Shown in pieces: positions 33,487 to 37,206 of a DNA stretch of 37,206 nt. Both the position numbers and the translations under genes were made by a program. Source of the stretch: JBELHO01 sp042091375 (GTDB taxonomy: Bacteria > Pseudomonadota > Gammaproteobacteria > Enterobacterales > Alteromonadaceae). Within the stretch, counting starts at the first letter, position 1. Each line of letters begins with the position of its first letter. Where the stretch lies: NCBI GenBank assembly GCA_042091375.1, contig JBELHO010000031.1, forward strand, positions 1 to 37,206. Direction: 5' to 3'. The notes below the pieces were generated by a model. That model did no database searches. It worked only from the letters and a program-made list of their open reading frames with translations, and was not told the origin of the DNA.

Positions 33487-34371
33487 TTATATTGATAAGT
33501 TGTGCATTCGCTGAGCAAATGCTTGCGCAAAACGCTTGGCTGAATCACTGTCCATATTGAAATACAAAGACGGTTCAATTAACTCCGCTTCCATTAATGC
33601 AAAACCTTGTTGGTCGCGAACAAAATCAATTCTGGCATACAATGGCACTTGATGGATATTGGCCAACACCTGCATAGTTTTTTGCGCATGTTCAATCAAC
33701 AAGGGCTCTGGTTCAATAGCTGCCAGTTGTCCACCGTGTTCTTCTTGTACGCGAAAATCATCAGCTTTAGGACTTTTTAAAATCGCATGACTGTATTCAC
33801 CGTTAAAATAAAATAACGAATATTCGCCTTCAGCAACAATATTTTGCATAAAGGGCTGCACCATAAAAGGCCGTTCAGCAAAGGCTTGCTGCAATGCTGC
33901 AAGATGTTCAGTTACTTGGCCTTGTCTCAACCAAAAGGTATTATCGGCATTGGCACTTATGCGCGGCTTAATGACAATCTGCTGTTGATTAAAGTGAGCA
34001 AAATATTGCTCCAAAGCATCGGCATCAAAGGTATCACACCACAAGGTAGGTACTATATCTACTTGTTGTTGTGCAAGGGCTTGTAAGTATATTTTGTCAA
34101 TATTCCACTCAACAATGGCTAAACTGTTTTCTAGGTGAGCTGACGATGCTTCAATTTTTTTCAAAACCGCGGTGAACTGCTCAGCATCATCCTGATAATC
34201 CCACGGCGAACGGATAATAACCGCAGCATAGTCTTGCCAATTAACCCGCTCATCGCGCCATGATACCCAAGTTGCCTGCCAACCCAACGCGTTTAAGTGT
34301 GGGCACAACAGATCATCATACGCTTCAAAATCATCTAAGTTATCCATGGTTAAAATGGCACATTGCTTCAT
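33487..34371 (-). CDS. ATP-grasp family ligase-like protein
   Basis: A 294-aa cytoplasmic protein. Residues about 60-80 contain IIRSPWDYQDD; 130-165 hold the ATP-binding strand IVIKPRISANADNTF; 185-200 FMVQPFMQNIVAEGEYSLFYF; and the C-terminal metal site lies in YARIDFVRDQQGFALMEAELIEPSLYF. This is the layout of RimK/glutathione synthetase-type ATP-grasp enzymes, which join a carboxylate to an amine or thiol through an acyl phosphate. The PWDY and EPSLYF signatures recall a group annotated only as ATP-grasp proteins, including the cycloserine enzyme DcsG. Substrates are unknown. It lies directly before mutM. Confidence 0.8.
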   Translation of the reverse strand: MKQCAILTMDNLDDFEAYDDLLCPHLNALGWQATWVSWRDERVNWQDYAAVIIRSPWDYQDDAEQFTAVLKKIEASSAHLENSLAIVEWNIDKIYLQALAQQQVDIVPTLWCDTFDADALEQYFAHFNQQQIVIKPRISANADNTFWLRQGQVTEHLAALQQAFAERPFMVQPFMQNIVAEGEYSLFYFNGEYSHAILKSPKADDFRVQEEHGGQLAAIEPEPLLIEHAQKTMQVLANIHQVPLYARIDFVRDQQGFALMEAELIEPSLYFNMDSDSAKRFAQAFAQRMHNLSI

Positions 34372-34458
34372 GGTATTTTATTCTCTTTATACAGTTATAT
34401 CTGAATGTAGGTTGTAAAGTTACACATTAATATTGAGTGATGACTTACAAGTTAGTTA

Positions 34459-34950
34459 CTACTCACTGTCGGTAAACAACATGGCAGGAAGTAACTGTTG
34501 ATACAGTTGCAACGGCAGGGAATACCATTGCTGTGTTTGCTGATGATGAATAAGTAATTGGTGATCCATGGCAAATACACTAAGTACGGTAGCTTGCTGT
34601 TGGCCAGCAATGTCTATACCGATGTTTAACGCTAATTGTCGATCCATGCCCTCTGGCGCCGCTATAGCTTGGCCTTCTAATCGCTGCCAAGCCATCATCA
34701 TTTGCTCCAATGCTTGACCGCTGATAACCGCCGGGCTTGCCTGCCAAGTTTTGCCGAGGCGATGAATATTAACCTGCTGATTTATGGTTAACGTCAGTAT
34801 CACTGCTGATCCAGCCAGAATTGTTTGCTCGTTAGACGATGTTGGCTTTGCTGAAAACACCTCTTCATGGGTGGCATTGATCAATAAAATAAATGCTAAT
34901 ACCGCAAAAATAATAACATTGTTCCAACCGGTTTTTGACAGTTTAATCAT
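34459..34950 (-). CDS. Membrane-anchored hypothetical protein
   Basis: A 163-aa protein with one N-terminal helix (about 11-29) and a Gln-rich outside domain. I recognise no family. Local patterns such as VILTLTINQQVNIHRLGKTW and HQLLIHHQQTQQWYSLP suggest short beta hairpins. The start could be ATG 34950 (used) or ATG 34968, six codons earlier; neither has a strong ribosome site. It lies between the PhoD-like gene and the ATP-grasp gene on the same strand, with spacers of about 90-130 bp. Confidence 0.65.
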   Translation of the reverse strand: MIKLSKTGWNNVIIFAVLAFILLINATHEEVFSAKPTSSNEQTILAGSAVILTLTINQQVNIHRLGKTWQASPAVISGQALEQMMMAWQRLEGQAIAAPEGMDRQLALNIGIDIAGQQQATVLSVFAMDHQLLIHHQQTQQWYSLPLQLYQQLLPAMLFTDSE

Positions 34951-35076
34951 CTGAAAATTCTCAACCATACTCAGCCGACATGATACGGTGTTTAGCCCAG
35001 AAATACACAGATTTTGCGTATTATTTTGCTGCTATTACAACACAAATAACTATCTACAATGGGCTCACAACCGACT

Positions 35077-36897
35077 TTAATCAAAGCTTACCCTGTTATT
35101 ATCTACGGTTAAAATCGTTGCTTTAATGTCATTGCCCTGCGGATCTAAAGACAACTCGCCAAGACCGCTGCGATTGAATAAAGCACTGTGCTGTGCATCG
35201 CTTGGTTTGCGCTCGCGTATTTTCATACGACGGCGTTTAGTAAACCAATTTAGCGGTGAATAAGGGCGATACAAAATGCGATTTAACCTGCCTAGCCACT
35301 TGAGTAAACTACTGGGAAATTGGTTCTTTATACCACTACTGGTAATTTGATAAATGGTAGAACTGTGTCGGCGAAATCTATGGGTAACCTCATAAACAAA
35401 AGAGTAATGCACATCACCTGATAAAATAATGAAATTTGGCGGTGTTTTAACGTGACGGAAAATGTTGAGCATCACATTGGCCGTGCCCTGATGAGCCATC
35501 CAATTTTCTGCATCGACCATGAGCGGTTGGCCAAAAAAAGTAAAGATCCTTTGTATAGTTTCAATTAACTTGACCCCGTAAATTGGCGCTGGAGAAACCA
35601 TGATCACACTCGGTTGGTCAATCAGTTCTTGTTGCAGCTCAGATAAGGCTTCCCAGTCCATTAATCCAGAGGGTTTAGCGGCGTTACTCTCAGATCGCCA
35701 ACGTTGGGTACGGGTGTCTAACACCACAATTTTAGGGGTGGTTGCTAAGCAAAAATGCCATTTTTGCCAAGCAAATAAATCATCTATTAGCGCCATTTGC
35801 TGATGAACACCCTGTTGATCAAAATGTCTGCTGGCCTGTTTATTCAATGCGCAAAAGCGATCGGGTGCATTACCCCAACCTTGGCAAAGCCAATAGGCAA
35901 TTAAGGCGTTACCTATAATTTGTTTAGAAAACGGATGACCGTATGCCGCTTCTTCCCAGCTCCGAGTTAAATTCCAATCATCAGTAATATCGTGATCGTC
36001 AAAAATCATGTAAGTAGGAATATGCGCTAGTCCACGGCGAACCGCCCCTAGGCCGGCAACAAAATCATTAATAATGACGCTTTCACGCTGATACAGTTCC
36101 GCAAATTGCTCGCCAATATGATGCTGTTCAAGCTTGAGCAGTGGCCACAATGCAGGTGACCAAACTAACAGATACATTGCCAGCATTTCATTTAAGCTAA
36201 CTAAGTGATTTTTGGCATTGACCGAGGTAAAAATTGGCTTTTTACTGCCGACAAACAGTTTTTGATAAACGGCTTGACTGGCTTCATCACGCGGCAATAA
36301 TTTATCCCGTTGATAATAACAATAGTCACTGTTAAACAGCTGTTCAGTATTGCTGATCAGCGCACCTTGCCAACTTTCACCATATAAACCCAATAATTTG
36401 ATCACCTGATGAATAGCCACCAGCATAGGACCAGCGACATCATCAACATACACTTGATCGCCGGTCATCATTAACAATGACGGTCTTTGTTTGATTGAGG
36501 TGTGATCAGCAGCAAGTGCTTTATCCATTTGCAGCAAACCATCACCACTGTCAAAGTGGGGTTTTCGACACGAGCCATGAAGTACTTTACTGAGCTGATT
36601 TTTAATAGCAAAAGTGGGCCGAGTATTACCTGCATAGACAAGATCGGCAATAAGCGCAGTTAAAGGCGATCTTTGATCGTCAGCAAGTAAATCAAAATCA
36701 TAAGAAAGCAGTGTTTCTTCTGGTAATGGCGTAGCTACCTTAACATTAATGAGATTAATAAAAGCATGGCTGCCAATAGGAATGCGTTGCAACTCAGAAC
36801 TCTGCAATAAGCGGCTGAGAATAGGTGGTTGATCATCATGCTGATATACACGTAAGTGCAAATCATATTCAGCAGACGTAACCAACCAAAAAGTCAA
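35077..36897 (-). CDS. PhoD-like metallophosphatase family protein, start codon unclear
   Basis: A 606-aa (from TTG 36897) protein of the PhoD/alkaline phosphatase D-like group of calcineurin-fold phosphoesterases. Metal motifs are TGDQVYVDD (145-153), FDDHDITDDW (299-308) and SGDVHYSFVYEV (493-504); GSCRKPHF (108-115) is also typical. No signal peptide is seen, so it should be cytoplasmic, unlike secreted PhoD. The reading frame stays open upstream to a TAA at 37000-37002 and encodes the usual family N-terminus (AVIAGPILRHV), yet holds no ATG, GTG or TTG there. GGAG lies five bases before an ATC at 36964-36966. Substrate unknown. Confidence 0.85.
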   Translation of the reverse strand: MTFWLVTSAEYDLHLRVYQHDDQPPILSRLLQSSELQRIPIGSHAFINLINVKVATPLPEETLLSYDFDLLADDQRSPLTALIADLVYAGNTRPTFAIKNQLSKVLHGSCRKPHFDSGDGLLQMDKALAADHTSIKQRPSLLMMTGDQVYVDDVAGPMLVAIHQVIKLLGLYGESWQGALISNTEQLFNSDYCYYQRDKLLPRDEASQAVYQKLFVGSKKPIFTSVNAKNHLVSLNEMLAMYLLVWSPALWPLLKLEQHHIGEQFAELYQRESVIINDFVAGLGAVRRGLAHIPTYMIFDDHDITDDWNLTRSWEEAAYGHPFSKQIIGNALIAYWLCQGWGNAPDRFCALNKQASRHFDQQGVHQQMALIDDLFAWQKWHFCLATTPKIVVLDTRTQRWRSESNAAKPSGLMDWEALSELQQELIDQPSVIMVSPAPIYGVKLIETIQRIFTFFGQPLMVDAENWMAHQGTANVMLNIFRHVKTPPNFIILSGDVHYSFVYEVTHRFRRHSSTIYQITSSGIKNQFPSSLLKWLGRLNRILYRPYSPLNWFTKRRRMKIRERKPSDAQHSALFNRSGLGELSLDPQGNDIKATILTVDNNRVSFD

Positions 36898-37104
36898 TTC
36901 ATGGCAAGTGACATGTCTGAGTATGGGACCAGCAATAACTGCAGGTAATGCCTCGGCGGTACTGATAACAACTCCAAATATATCTACTGGTAATATTGCT
37001 TAATTTACACGATTTACGCATGACTTGTTAAGTGCAAAAACAACAAAATAGCCAACAGAGAGATAAATTGCTGCGAACATCGTCAATCCGATGTTATTGA
37101 TAAA

Positions 37105-37173
37105 CGTGAGCAGGACGCGGAAGCTGTGCCTACAGGGATGTAAGTACTTAGCGTGAGCAGGACGCGGAAGCTG
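37105..37173. repeat. Two copies of a 22-bp direct repeat at the right edge
   Basis: An identical 22-mer beginning CGTGAGCAGGACGCGG occurs at 37105-37126 and 37152-37173, a 47-bp period. It is GC-richer than the surrounding DNA, and the following bases (CCATGGAC, then ATTTCATGGGCA) suggest more of a structured intergenic element cut by the window end. It lies upstream of the PhoD-like gene. No transposase is visible. Confidence 0.8.
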
Positions 37174-37206
37174 ACCGTCCTTCCATGGACATTTCATGGG
37201 CATCGT

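Noticed and set aside
37000..37203. 67-codon minus-strand open frame ahead of the PhoD-like gene
   Set aside because: It runs through the 22-bp repeats, has no ribosome site or recognisable domain, and its frame simply ends at the TAA that precedes the PhoD-like frame. Better explained as noncoding repeat DNA.
1..37206. CRISPR arrays, insertion sequences, prophage, integrons, toxin-antitoxin pairs, rRNA and tRNA genes
   Set aside because: None seen on either strand. The repeats present have two copies only, or are hexamers, and no transposase, integrase or paired small genes were found.

Overview
The window reads as ordinary, densely coding chromosome from a marine-type gammaproteobacterium of the order Alteromonadales, most likely near Colwellia/Thalassotalea. 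That placement is inference from gene content and order, low GC (about 40% by eye), a caa3-type cytochrome oxidase cluster beside lexA, and a Kdo kinase/OpsX-type LPS core. There are 36 credible protein genes. I found no rRNA, tRNA, CRISPR array, prophage, plasmid origin or transposase.

Layout, left to right. (1) 1-5180: a 77-bp direct repeat, a DinF-like MATE exporter, a transglutaminase-like TPR lipoprotein, a MipA/OmpV outer-membrane protein and a secreted polysaccharide deacetylase. (2) 5214-14265: a full cytochrome c oxidase locus on the minus strand: coxB (two fused cytochrome c domains), coxA, ctaG, coxC, then SURF1, a second SCO-like thioredoxin-fold protein, ctaA, ctaB/cyoE and SCO1. 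One small membrane gene (DUF2909) is read in the opposite direction in the middle. (3) 14768-22656: lexA with two SOS boxes, msrB-msrA, an HDOD protein, a NYN-domain protein, plsB, ubiA and ubiC. This is an expanded form of the ubiC-ubiA-plsB-lexA-dinF neighbourhood known from E. coli. (4) 22955-27466: a FliL-like periplasmic protein, glpG, glpE, tdh, kbl and an Lrp/AsnC regulator. (5) 27594-33465: LPS inner-core and housekeeping genes: waaA, an OpsX-like heptosyltransferase, kdkA, a TetR regulator, coaD, a small lipoprotein and mutM. (6) 33487-37206: an ATP-grasp enzyme, a membrane-anchored unknown protein, a PhoD-like metallophosphatase with no normal start codon at its conserved N-terminus, and an intergenic repeat at the right edge.

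How the parts work together: the cox block encodes the terminal oxidase plus heme A synthesis (ctaB then ctaA) and copper insertion (SCO, CtaG, SURF1). waaA, kdkA and the heptosyltransferase should build a core with one phosphorylated Kdo. kbl-tdh degrade threonine and probably answer to the divergent Lrp-type regulator. ubiC-ubiA start ubiquinone synthesis, and plsB starts phospholipid synthesis.

I did not find a convincing undescribed multi-gene system. The items most worth a second look are the missing start codon of the PhoD-like gene, the SCO-like protein lacking its copper histidine, the uncharacterised ATP-grasp enzyme, the repeats at both edges, operator-like palindromes before waaA and in the TetR/coaD gap, and a marked excess of the hexamer TGATCA.
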